Source: a virus. Taken from it: a stretch of DNA of 27,455 bases. The stretch spans positions 1 through 27,455 of IMG/VR virus record IMGVR_UViG_3300047551_001190; one strand, written 5' to 3'. Positions 20,139 through 27,455 of the stretch are shown piece by piece. The position numbers were made by a program, and so were the translations under genes. Each line of letters starts with the position of its first letter. Positions within the stretch are counted from its first letter, which is position 1. The notes under the pieces are model-generated. The model was not told the origin of the DNA, searched no databases, and was given only the letters and a program-made list of their open reading frames with translations.

Positions 20139-22991
20139 ATGGACACACTACAATTTTTACAAACAGTATTACCTGCACAGGGGATTTACGTTGCGTACAC
20201 ATCGAAAGGAACAAAGAAGCAAGGGGGACCATACAAACAGACTTATCACGAAACACTTTTAGGGCTTATCGCCCGAGGAGATGAAGCTAAAGAAGATGGT
20301 TGGGATGCGTACTTTGCACTAGCCACGTTTGCAGTAAAAGGTACACGCAAAGCCAAAGATGCGTTTTACTTTAAGTCATTATTCCTTGATATTGATTGTG
20401 GCGAAGAAAAGCCTTACGCCACCCGCGAAGATGGGCTACACGCCTTAATTTCCTTCTGTAAAAAATACAACCTACCGCGCCCGCTTATGACAAGCAGTGG
20501 TCGTGGCATACATGTTTATTGGCCTTTCACCGAAGAAGTACCCAAGGCAGATTGGCAGAAGGTTGCGTATAAGCTAGACACCTTATTGCGTGAAAATAAT
20601 TTTCAAGTTGATGAATCTATAACTTGTAACGCGGCTTCAGTTCTTCGCATACCAGGAACACTACACTTTAAAAGCGAACCACGCCCTGTCGTACTCATCA
20701 ACGACAAGTGCAATCCAAGACCATTTTCTTTTTACCAAGCCGCTATTGGTGAAGAAGTAAGAGAAAAGCAACTGTACATACCGCGAGAGGTTGACCCCGT
20801 ATCGCAAGCGATTCTTGGTAGTTATACAAGCAGCTTCAAAATAATCTTACAAAAAACTAATGGGGGAGTTGGGTGCAATCAGCTAGCAGATCTCATACAA
20901 AATCAAGCTGCGATGACAGAACCAAAGTGGCGAGCTGCGTTATCAATTGCTGCGTTTACTGAAGAATCCGAAAAGGCTATTCATGCTGTATCAAGAAAGC
21001 ATCCAGAGTACACCCCAGAAGAGACTGAAGAAAAAGCTGCACAGATTAAAGGCCCATACTTGTGCGATACCTTTGAACGGTATAACCCTGGTAAATGTGA
21101 AGGCTGCGTTCATCGAGGCGTTATTCGTTCACCTATTGCGCTTGGGCGCACGGTTGCTGAAGCCTCAGAAGAGGAAGAAAGCATTGTTATTGATAGACCG
21201 ACCGAACTAACTGAGGGGTACGAACAACAGTACGTCATACCAAAATATCCACCACCATATTTCCGTGGGCGAAATGGCGGTGTGTTTAAGAAAGAATCAA
21301 GAAAAGCAGTAGACGGTTCACAAGTTGAAACAGAAAAGCCGGTTTATCACAACGACTTTTACATTGTAAAACGTTTAATGGATGCAACGTTAGGCGAGTG
21401 TTTGGTGTTTCGCTTGCACATGCCTAAAGACGGAGTGCGCGAGTTTACGCTGTCTAACAAAGCTGCAACATCTACAGAAGAACTACGTAAATCATTAGCC
21501 GAGCAAGGTATCGTCGTCCACAAAATTGACGAGCTTAAAAGTTATGTCGTTGCGTGGGTTAACTACCTGCAATTTCAGGAGAAATCAGGAGTGACACATT
21601 TACAGTTTGGATGGGTTAAGAAAGAAGAAGTCAGACAAAGCTTTGTCGTAGGAAACAAAGAGTTTTTCCCCACAGGGATTGAGCACAGCCCACCATCAAG
21701 CAAAACCTTAGAGTACATACATTTCTTTACTCAGGTAGGTACGCTAGATGCTTGGAAAGAAAACATGAGGTTCTTTAGCAATAAGCCCAATACGGAGTTA
21801 CACAAGTTTGTTATAGGTTGTGGATTCGGTGCACCCTTCATGGATTTCTCGGCAGTTCGTGGACTCGGTGTTCATATCTGGAGTGCGTTATCTGGTTATG
21901 GGAAAACGACAGCCATGCTTGCAGGGGCATCAATCTGGGGCGACCCAAGTCTTTTGATGATGAAGCGGGACGACTCCCATGCAACACGCTTTGCACGAAC
22001 CGAGGTGTTTAAAAACATCTGCATGTGGTTTGATGAGATGACAAACATCGGGTCGGAAGAATCTAGTAATTATATGTATGCAATCCCTAATGGTTTGCAA
22101 CGATCACGTATGGAAGGTAGCAGTAACAAAGAACGTTGGCGTGGTATGCCTTGGAGCACGATTGCTGTATCGACGGGTAACGTCAAGTTGTCAGACAAAG
22201 TAAGAATGGAAAAGCAACTACCCAATGCAGAAATGCGACGGTTGCTTGAGATTGAAGCCATACGTGGGGTAAAGCTTGCTAAAGAAGATACAGATGAATT
22301 AGCAAAAAATATCTTAACAAACTATGGTCATGCACACATCCCCTACTTACAGTGGGTTATGCGTAATTTAGAGGCAACCGAAGAACTTTGGAACCAAGTC
22401 AGACTTAAGCTAGATAAAGAAGCAGAGCTTTCTTTTGAGGACCGATTCTACTCAGCGGGGTGTGCCTCTGCAATTACAGGACTTATTATTGCTAAAAAGA
22501 TTGGTTTGATTGATTGGGACGTACCCAGTGTTTTTAAGTGGCTTGTCGGAATACTTAAAGAAGCGACCACTGCAATTGCCGAAGCTAGAGTTGACCCGCT
22601 TGAGGTTGTTGGTAGGTATTGGGCAGAGAACTTTTCAAACACGCTATCTATTCGTAGCACCGAGGACGCAAGAAAAGATAAGAACGAACTGCTTGAGCAG
22701 ATTGTCATGCCAGATAGTACCCCGCGCATGGCGCTGAAGCTGCGCTATGAATACGACCTAAAAACTTTATACATTGCAGTAGATTCGTTTCGAGAGTGGT
22801 GTGGTAGGCACTCGATTGTGTATGAGCCATTTATTAAGTCTTTGGTGAAAAGCAAAGCTAGAGCAGAGATCAAAAGTAAGCGTATGGCAAAAGGCACCCG
22901 CATGAATATTCCACCAACCAACGCTATTGTGCTTTACAACATGGATGGATTAACGGATGTGGACCCCGCACAAGCCGCTGCCGCCAATTAA
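20139..22991 (+). CDS. Primase-helicase (AEP primase plus DUF927-like helicase)
   Basis: 950 residues; GGAGG about 10 bases before the ATG. The N-terminal 200 residues are an archaeo-eukaryotic-type primase: FLDIDCGEE (D84, D86) and SSGRGIHVYWPF (H125). A linker follows, with the zinc-like motif CDTFERYNPGKCEGCVHRG and SPIALGR, as in phage primases. The C-terminal half is a DUF927-like ATPase with Walker A SGYGKTT (585-591) and SIWGDPSLLMMKRDDS. It should prime and unwind DNA for the polymerase. The single-polypeptide arrangement is common in phages and plasmids. It ends in an overlap with the next gene. Confidence 0.9.
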   Translation: MDTLQFLQTVLPAQGIYVAYTSKGTKKQGGPYKQTYHETLLGLIARGDEAKEDGWDAYFALATFAVKGTRKAKDAFYFKSLFLDIDCGEEKPYATREDGLHALISFCKKYNLPRPLMTSSGRGIHVYWPFTEEVPKADWQKVAYKLDTLLRENNFQVDESITCNAASVLRIPGTLHFKSEPRPVVLINDKCNPRPFSFYQAAIGEEVREKQLYIPREVDPVSQAILGSYTSSFKIILQKTNGGVGCNQLADLIQNQAAMTEPKWRAALSIAAFTEESEKAIHAVSRKHPEYTPEETEEKAAQIKGPYLCDTFERYNPGKCEGCVHRGVIRSPIALGRTVAEASEEEESIVIDRPTELTEGYEQQYVIPKYPPPYFRGRNGGVFKKESRKAVDGSQVETEKPVYHNDFYIVKRLMDATLGECLVFRLHMPKDGVREFTLSNKAATSTEELRKSLAEQGIVVHKIDELKSYVVAWVNYLQFQEKSGVTHLQFGWVKKEEVRQSFVVGNKEFFPTGIEHSPPSSKTLEYIHFFTQVGTLDAWKENMRFFSNKPNTELHKFVIGCGFGAPFMDFSAVRGLGVHIWSALSGYGKTTAMLAGASIWGDPSLLMMKRDDSHATRFARTEVFKNICMWFDEMTNIGSEESSNYMYAIPNGLQRSRMEGSSNKERWRGMPWSTIAVSTGNVKLSDKVRMEKQLPNAEMRRLLEIEAIRGVKLAKEDTDELAKNILTNYGHAHIPYLQWVMRNLEATEELWNQVRLKLDKEAELSFEDRFYSAGCASAITGLIIAKKIGLIDWDVPSVFKWLVGILKEATTAIAEARVDPLEVVGRYWAENFSNTLSIRSTEDARKDKNELLEQIVMPDSTPRMALKLRYEYDLKTLYIAVDSFREWCGRHSIVYEPFIKSLVKSKARAEIKSKRMAKGTRMNIPPTNAIVLYNMDGLTDVDPAQAAAAN

Positions 22992-23184
22992 CCCTGATGG
23001 GGTTGAAATTAAAATCCCTTACGACAAATGGGAAGTAGGCATGTCGGTGTTTGTCCCTGCAATCAACCTGCACAAACTAAAAATACAAGTAAAGCGGGTT
23101 GCAAGAGAGAAAGATTGGCGGGTGGAATTTAGAGGGAGAGTCGAGAATGGGAAGCTAGGACTTCGCATTTGGAGAATAGTGTGA
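22957..23184 (+). CDS. Small beta-rich protein
   Basis: 75 residues; the ATG lies 35 bases inside the end of the primase gene, with a weak purine-rich site upstream. IKIPYDKWEVGMSVFVPAIN, IQVKRVAREKDWRVEFRGRV and LGLRIWRIV suggest a small beta barrel of about five strands, as in nucleic-acid-binding folds. Last gene of the rightward operon. Family not recognised. Confidence 0.65.
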   Translation: MWTPHKPLPPINPDGVEIKIPYDKWEVGMSVFVPAINLHKLKIQVKRVAREKDWRVEFRGRVENGKLGLRIWRIV

Positions 23185-23197
23185 TATTGTTCGCCCC

Positions 23198-23273
23198 GTA
23201 GATGTGTCTCCCATCTACTCTCCTCTCGGTCTGACGATGACCGTTCACCCCGCCAAATGGCGGGGTCTTTTTT
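23198..23273 (+). terminator. Three-hairpin operon end with rho-independent terminator
   Basis: Hairpins GTAGATG/CATCTAC (23198-23204, 23212-23218), CGGTC/GACCG (23227-23231, 23239-23243) and ACCCCGCC/GGCGGGGT (23247-23254, 23259-23266), the last followed by CTTTTTT. The T run serves the plus strand; on the minus strand no T run follows the stem. The last hairpin ends only a few bases from the stop codon of the convergent minus-strand gene. Confidence 0.88.
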
Positions 23274-26200
23274 AGTCTTCGTACTCTGAGGCTAGATCAA
23301 TAAGCTCATCCCGCATAGCCTTTGAAAGCGTAACACCGTGGTACATCTCTTTGGTTGTACGCATATGTTGAGCCATTGACCGTTGGATAGATTGCTCGAC
23401 ACCTTCTGGGAACAGCTTGGGATATTTCTGACGCAGCCCTTGTAATGCTTCTTTAGCTTCTTCACGCCCTTCTGTATCGCCCATGCGACTTGCTATGTAG
23501 TAACGTTTTAACTGCTTGGTTTTTTCCTCAGTGACCGCTTTATCAATACCTTTAACCAGCGCGTTAATCTCAAGCTGTCTTACATATTCGGCAGGGGCAA
23601 ACCCGAAGAACTGAGCCGCTACGTTCCACGTATTGATGTCACCTGTAATGGGATCACCTCGCAAGGTGTTTGCACCTTCATTGGCATATCGGTATGACTT
23701 AAACACATTGCCTAAAGCAGAAGGAAGCGCGGACTCTATCGCACGATCATAATGCCCTTCTTTCATTAACTCTGCTGCACGTTCCCATTTAGTAAAGGTA
23801 CCGTACACGGGGCCACCAAAAGCTTCAAGAAGCCGGATGGGTAACGTTTTCTCGTTTTCATTAATAACGTCCCGCATGATTAAGTCATTCAACCCCATGC
23901 GTGAAGCAATCTCAAGTCCTGTTGTGTAGTTCAGCAAACCTTTAAACGGAAGTTCGCCAATACCCTTACGCACGATAGATTCTAAATCTTCCTCATCGTC
24001 GTCCTTAAACATGTTGTAGAGCATGGCTATCGCACCAAACATCGGCAACCCAGACACCCCTGCGGTAAGTGCTGTCATACCTGCGATATACCCAACCTGC
24101 TTCCATGCAGCCGTGCGGGTAGCTTTGTCTTGGTCCGCCAATGCCGTACGTGCAGACTTAAACAATAAGTAGTACATCGACACGCCGTAGCGTTTGAACA
24201 TGAAGGCAAGTCTGCCAATGGATGATTTTTGTGCGATGAGTGGTGCAGCCGCTGCCGCGATACCCCCGTTAGTCATCTCGGTCAAGTACAGTGCGCGATC
24301 CGCAGCCTCTGCCATAGCTGCATCATCAATCGTGCGCCCCTGTTTCTTCATCTTGGCAAGCTCAAGATTGTAGGCAGCGACCATCGTAACCTGACGGTTC
24401 ATGCGCTCGCCCATGTGCATCATAATCCCAGAGAGCTTATTGGCTTTTGTAACGATGCTGGCATCGTCCATCGCTTCAAGTGTTTCGTACATCTGGGAGC
24501 GATTAAGCATCCCTTGCTCTTGGGCTTTCTGTGCAAGTATTTTTAGACGTTTAACATCTTCCGATAAACCAGGTGCGTCATAGTTGATGTTGTCTAAAGA
24601 AGGCATAGATCGACGATTAACTTCGACATCACCAACGATGGTTTTAACATCACGCTTAAAGCCACTTCCCATAAATACTTTATAGGCTTTGTTGACTTCT
24701 TTCATAACGGTAGGAAACCCACCAACGCTTTGATACTCACCAGCTAAATAAGGTGCAACAATTAACGGTACCTGCCCCAGATTCACCAAAGCCGATGACA
24801 CGTTAAAACCTAATGTCATATTGAAGCCCATCGTTGACAGTATTTGTGCCGCACGATTGGTGTTGGGGTTGATAGCAAACTGAACGTGCTGTTCTAAAAT
24901 ATCTAAGTAAGCTGTTTCAAGTTGTACATCGCCCTTTTTGGTTTCTTGCTTTTTTGTAATGCTTTCCCGCATGTCAGCTACAAGCTTATCTAGCTTGGCT
25001 GCGTATTTCATATTGGCAACTTGCCTTGCAATTGGGAAGGCTTTTTCACGCAGAGCTTTTACAGCGTCCTTGTTAAACCCAGATGTTTCTTTACGAGTTT
25101 GGAAAGACTTAGCAAATGCTGTTTCTGGCATTGCATCTACAAAAAGTTTTAGGATGTCGTCTTTCGACCCTTCAGGCACGTTATTTAAAATAGAATAAAT
25201 AAACGAAGTAGAAGGCACCCGACGATAATTCATCTCGGATAGTTGGGAGAAGGTATTTAAATCAAGCTCGCCCTTCTTATCTTTCAGGATTTTGTTTGCT
25301 TTTTCAAGCTCTTCAATTCGCAGCTTACGAGTGCGCTCTTCTTTGAAAGCCTCAACAACAAAATCCTCTTGTCCTGAAGCATCCTTGGTTCTATATGAAA
25401 GCCAGTATTTACCTTCACGGGTTAGCGGGAAGTAAGGATCAATCCCACCTTTTTTGGCAAGCTTTTCAAGGATAGATTCTTTAACACGCTTGGCTTGTTC
25501 CTTATCCGTTATAACGTCATCAATTCTATTGGTAAGGCTATCAAGAATATACTTATACAACTTCCTGTACGTGTCTCGCGCATCACGATAGGCTTTTTGA
25601 CCATCTGCCCCAAGTGAATCGTAAAGAGCTTTTAATCTTCTAAACTCAGCTTTTGATTCCGCACCAGCATAATCAGCTTCGGTAAGAACAATCTGCTTTT
25701 TTAAATTCTCGTCATAGCGTGGAGCAACATCAATCTTGGCAAGTGTGCTACCGTAAACAAGGTCGTTAAACGCATCAAGCTTGGCTTTCCCTGCACCCTT
25801 AGCCCACTTCTCTACACGAGTTACAACAGGTTCAATTTCTTGATAAGTCTTATCTTCTTCGCCACTACGAAGATTGATTGTTCTATTAATTTCTGCTGCT
25901 TGGGGTAAATACTTTTTAGCTAAATCCGCTACGGCATGGAGAGGGAGAAACTGCATCAAGAACTTACGCGTCGCACCTGTGGCGCTGTTACGCAAAAATT
26001 CATCAATTACTGAAATATTTTCTTGTTTTACACCTGCCGCATTTGCGGCTTTAAGCACCCCATCAACAGTGCTGTTGAACCACTTAGGATTTGCAGACAC
26101 AGCGTAGAGCACCCCTGCATTTCTTTGGTCAGGGGCCGGAGAGAGAATCTGATTGGTAAGCCGATCTACTTGGTCAAACGCAGACTCAGTAGAAATAGTG

Positions 26201-27455
26201 GAGCGCCCCATGAGAGAGCGCAGCATGTTAGCAACCGTGCGGGTAAACCTAGCCCATGCACTGATGGGCTTGCCATCAGGAAACATTGACTGCAACTTAG
26301 CCTGAAACTCAGGGTTGGAAAAAGCCTCAGCAACAAACTCATCCAAACTTGTTGCACCATAAGCCGTATCCAAGCTCCCCTTTACTTTGTCATACAAAGC
26401 CTGAAGTTGTTTAGTTACAGGATGCGAAGGGTTGTCTAGGACATGTGACGTTGCTGCGTGTAAAGCTTCGTGTAATGCAACGTGGCTGTTAAGCCCCGCT
26501 TTTGAATCGAGGAAAATTGTGTTTGTCTGTGGGTCAAAAAACCCAGCAACAGGTTTACCTGCTTCGTCGGTTAAGTTATCAACAACTTGTACGGAGGTAT
26601 CAATGTTAGCTCGTAACAACGCACCAGCAACTTTACCGACCATACCAGACATACTTGCCATCGACTTAAGCGCAGTAGGTAGATCGTCGCTCTTTAGGCA
26701 AGCAATGATGGCAGGGTGCAGGGGGTCGCCTACGGTTGCACCACGCAGGGCTTTACCAGGGCCGGTTCGTTGTACCGTTTTTGTCTGAGGTTTGAACAAC
26801 GTATCCGACAACGCTACTTCATCAGGAATCACAAATACCATACCGCCATCTAACTTGGCAGCGTTAGGCATTAGCTTATTTAAGAACGTTTCATGTTTTG
26901 TATTGATGCACCCATAGCTGATACGCTTATCACTTATGGCTGCGGTGGCTAGACGTTCTTCACGTTTTTCAGTCTTGTCCCCAAGGTATGCAGCATGGAC
27001 AGCAATCACATAGTCGGTGTTGCCGATTCGGTGCTCCGACTCGACAAGTTCAAATGCTTTGCCACCAGCGTAGGGGCTTGATGCAACTTTTAAGGTGTAC
27101 TTACCAGCAGGGGTTACACGTTTTTCACCTTGGAGCACATCACCATAGTCACGCCCATAGAGTGCGGTATCTTGTGCAATTAAATTACCGTCTGCATCAA
27201 ACACATGCAGGCGCCCTGCGGGTTTGTCCGCAATCATAAAACCTTTACCCGATGCTTGAGCTGCGGGGGCCATTGACTCATAGACCTTAACCGCTTCCGC
27301 AGACATGTTCGCCCTTGCATCGGTAGGCACAACCGCTTTAATTTCAATTGTGTCTGTGTAGACTTTTACAGGGTTATAAGAAAACGTATCAATGAGTTGT
27401 GCAGGGTTAAAGATCAAGGCAACCGACATAAGCCCGTTTGCGATCTGTTTAATGA
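23272..27455 (-). CDS. Giant polyvalent virion-type protein with L,D-transpeptidase and zincin domains, 5' end missing
   Basis: At least 1393 residues. An ATG exists at 27429, but the frame stays open to the window edge (upstream codons read IKQIANGL) and no ribosome site precedes that ATG, so the true start lies outside. Numbered from 27429: an L,D-transpeptidase (YkuD-like) domain with VHAAY (H145) and ISYGCINT (catalytic C174); a zincin motif ALHEALHAAT (320-324); long charged helical and coiled-coil regions; and a hydrophobic stretch near the C-terminus (VGYIAGMTALTAGVSGLPMF). GRLAFMFKRYGVSMYYLL recalls the PLxRFG-type internal virion proteins. It probably enters the host with the DNA and modifies peptidoglycan. 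Convergent with the replication operon. Confidence 0.85.
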   Translation of the reverse strand, partial: IKQIANGLMSVALIFNPAQLIDTFSYNPVKVYTDTIEIKAVVPTDARANMSAEAVKVYESMAPAAQASGKGFMIADKPAGRLHVFDADGNLIAQDTALYGRDYGDVLQGEKRVTPAGKYTLKVASSPYAGGKAFELVESEHRIGNTDYVIAVHAAYLGDKTEKREERLATAAISDKRISYGCINTKHETFLNKLMPNAAKLDGGMVFVIPDEVALSDTLFKPQTKTVQRTGPGKALRGATVGDPLHPAIIACLKSDDLPTALKSMASMSGMVGKVAGALLRANIDTSVQVVDNLTDEAGKPVAGFFDPQTNTIFLDSKAGLNSHVALHEALHAATSHVLDNPSHPVTKQLQALYDKVKGSLDTAYGATSLDEFVAEAFSNPEFQAKLQSMFPDGKPISAWARFTRTVANMLRSLMGRSTISTESAFDQVDRLTNQILSPAPDQRNAGVLYAVSANPKWFNSTVDGVLKAANAAGVKQENISVIDEFLRNSATGATRKFLMQFLPLHAVADLAKKYLPQAAEINRTINLRSGEEDKTYQEIEPVVTRVEKWAKGAGKAKLDAFNDLVYGSTLAKIDVAPRYDENLKKQIVLTEADYAGAESKAEFRRLKALYDSLGADGQKAYRDARDTYRKLYKYILDSLTNRIDDVITDKEQAKRVKESILEKLAKKGGIDPYFPLTREGKYWLSYRTKDASGQEDFVVEAFKEERTRKLRIEELEKANKILKDKKGELDLNTFSQLSEMNYRRVPSTSFIYSILNNVPEGSKDDILKLFVDAMPETAFAKSFQTRKETSGFNKDAVKALREKAFPIARQVANMKYAAKLDKLVADMRESITKKQETKKGDVQLETAYLDILEQHVQFAINPNTNRAAQILSTMGFNMTLGFNVSSALVNLGQVPLIVAPYLAGEYQSVGGFPTVMKEVNKAYKVFMGSGFKRDVKTIVGDVEVNRRSMPSLDNINYDAPGLSEDVKRLKILAQKAQEQGMLNRSQMYETLEAMDDASIVTKANKLSGIMMHMGERMNRQVTMVAAYNLELAKMKKQGRTIDDAAMAEAADRALYLTEMTNGGIAAAAAPLIAQKSSIGRLAFMFKRYGVSMYYLLFKSARTALADQDKATRTAAWKQVGYIAGMTALTAGVSGLPMFGAIAMLYNMFKDDDEEDLESIVRKGIGELPFKGLLNYTTGLEIASRMGLNDLIMRDVINENEKTLPIRLLEAFGGPVYGTFTKWERAAELMKEGHYDRAIESALPSALGNVFKSYRYANEGANTLRGDPITGDINTWNVAAQFFGFAPAEYVRQLEINALVKGIDKAVTEEKTKQLKRYYIASRMGDTEGREEAKEALQGLRQKYPKLFPEGVEQSIQRSMAQHMRTTKEMYHGVTLSKAMRDELIDLASEYED
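24700..24717. repeat. Possible degenerate palindrome inside a gene
   Basis: TTTCATAACGGTAGGAAA on the plus strand keeps the variant left arm TTTCATA of copy 12 and the right arm GTAGGAAA, with ACG instead of CC in between. It codes FPTVMK on the minus strand inside the giant protein gene. It may be chance. Confidence 0.3.

Noticed and set aside
21640-21660. CGTAGGAAA as another palindrome copy
   Set aside because: Only the right half matches, inside the primase gene; a nine-base match is expected by chance.
23230-23250. CGTTCACCC as part of a glutamine (glnA-type) riboswitch
   Set aside because: The second conserved segment of that motif is absent and the bases overlap the terminator stem at an operon end.

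Overview
The window looks like roughly half the genome of a tailed bacteriophage with a podovirus-like gene complement. It has a complete phage replication module: family A DNA polymerase, primase-helicase, SNF2 helicase, RecB/Cas4-like nuclease, VRR-NUC nuclease and a candidate ssDNA-binding protein. It also has a long string of tiny overlapping genes and, on the opposite strand, the end of a giant polyvalent virion-type protein. There is no rRNA, tRNA, integrase or CRISPR array. A boxA element resembling those of proteobacterial rRNA leaders, sigma70-type promoters and GGAG-type ribosome sites point to a proteobacterial host. A freshwater betaproteobacterium is only a guess.

Layout. (1) 1-943: a small basic protein gene and a 28-residue membrane peptide gene closed off by identical terminators. 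(2) 944-2341: about 1.4 kb without genes, holding a third terminator, repeats, an AT-rich origin-like stretch, a near-consensus promoter, a boxA site, hairpins and terminators. (3) 2342-9084: spaced-out genes (DUF2591-like, a Cys-rich acidic protein, a metallo-aminopeptidase-like protein, three small genes, then a MoxR/VWA-type trio). (4) 9097-14001: a dense operon of small overlapping genes including VRR-NUC, HTH and DUF3310 proteins. (5) 13982-23184: the replication module, with an internal promoter/operator at 18496-18531 and structured RNA at 20041-20121. (6) 23198-23273: three hairpins ending in a terminator. (7) 23272-27455, minus strand: a protein of at least 1393 residues with L,D-transpeptidase and zincin motifs, running off the window.

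The most striking feature is a 17-base interrupted palindrome, TTTCCTACCGTAGGAAA, present 13 times between 67 and 7904. It is always between genes and always in the same orientation, with C as the unpaired centre on the coding strand. Six copies lie 16-26 bases before a start codon and share downstream bases leading into the ribosome site. It disappears where the overlapping gene operon starts. This looks like a phage-specific regulon or mRNA-processing signal.

The genes fit a plan in which the left promoter, through a boxA-bearing leader, drives the host-manipulation genes. The replication genes are translationally coupled and partly controlled by a second promoter. The giant protein is transcribed convergently as part of the virion arm.
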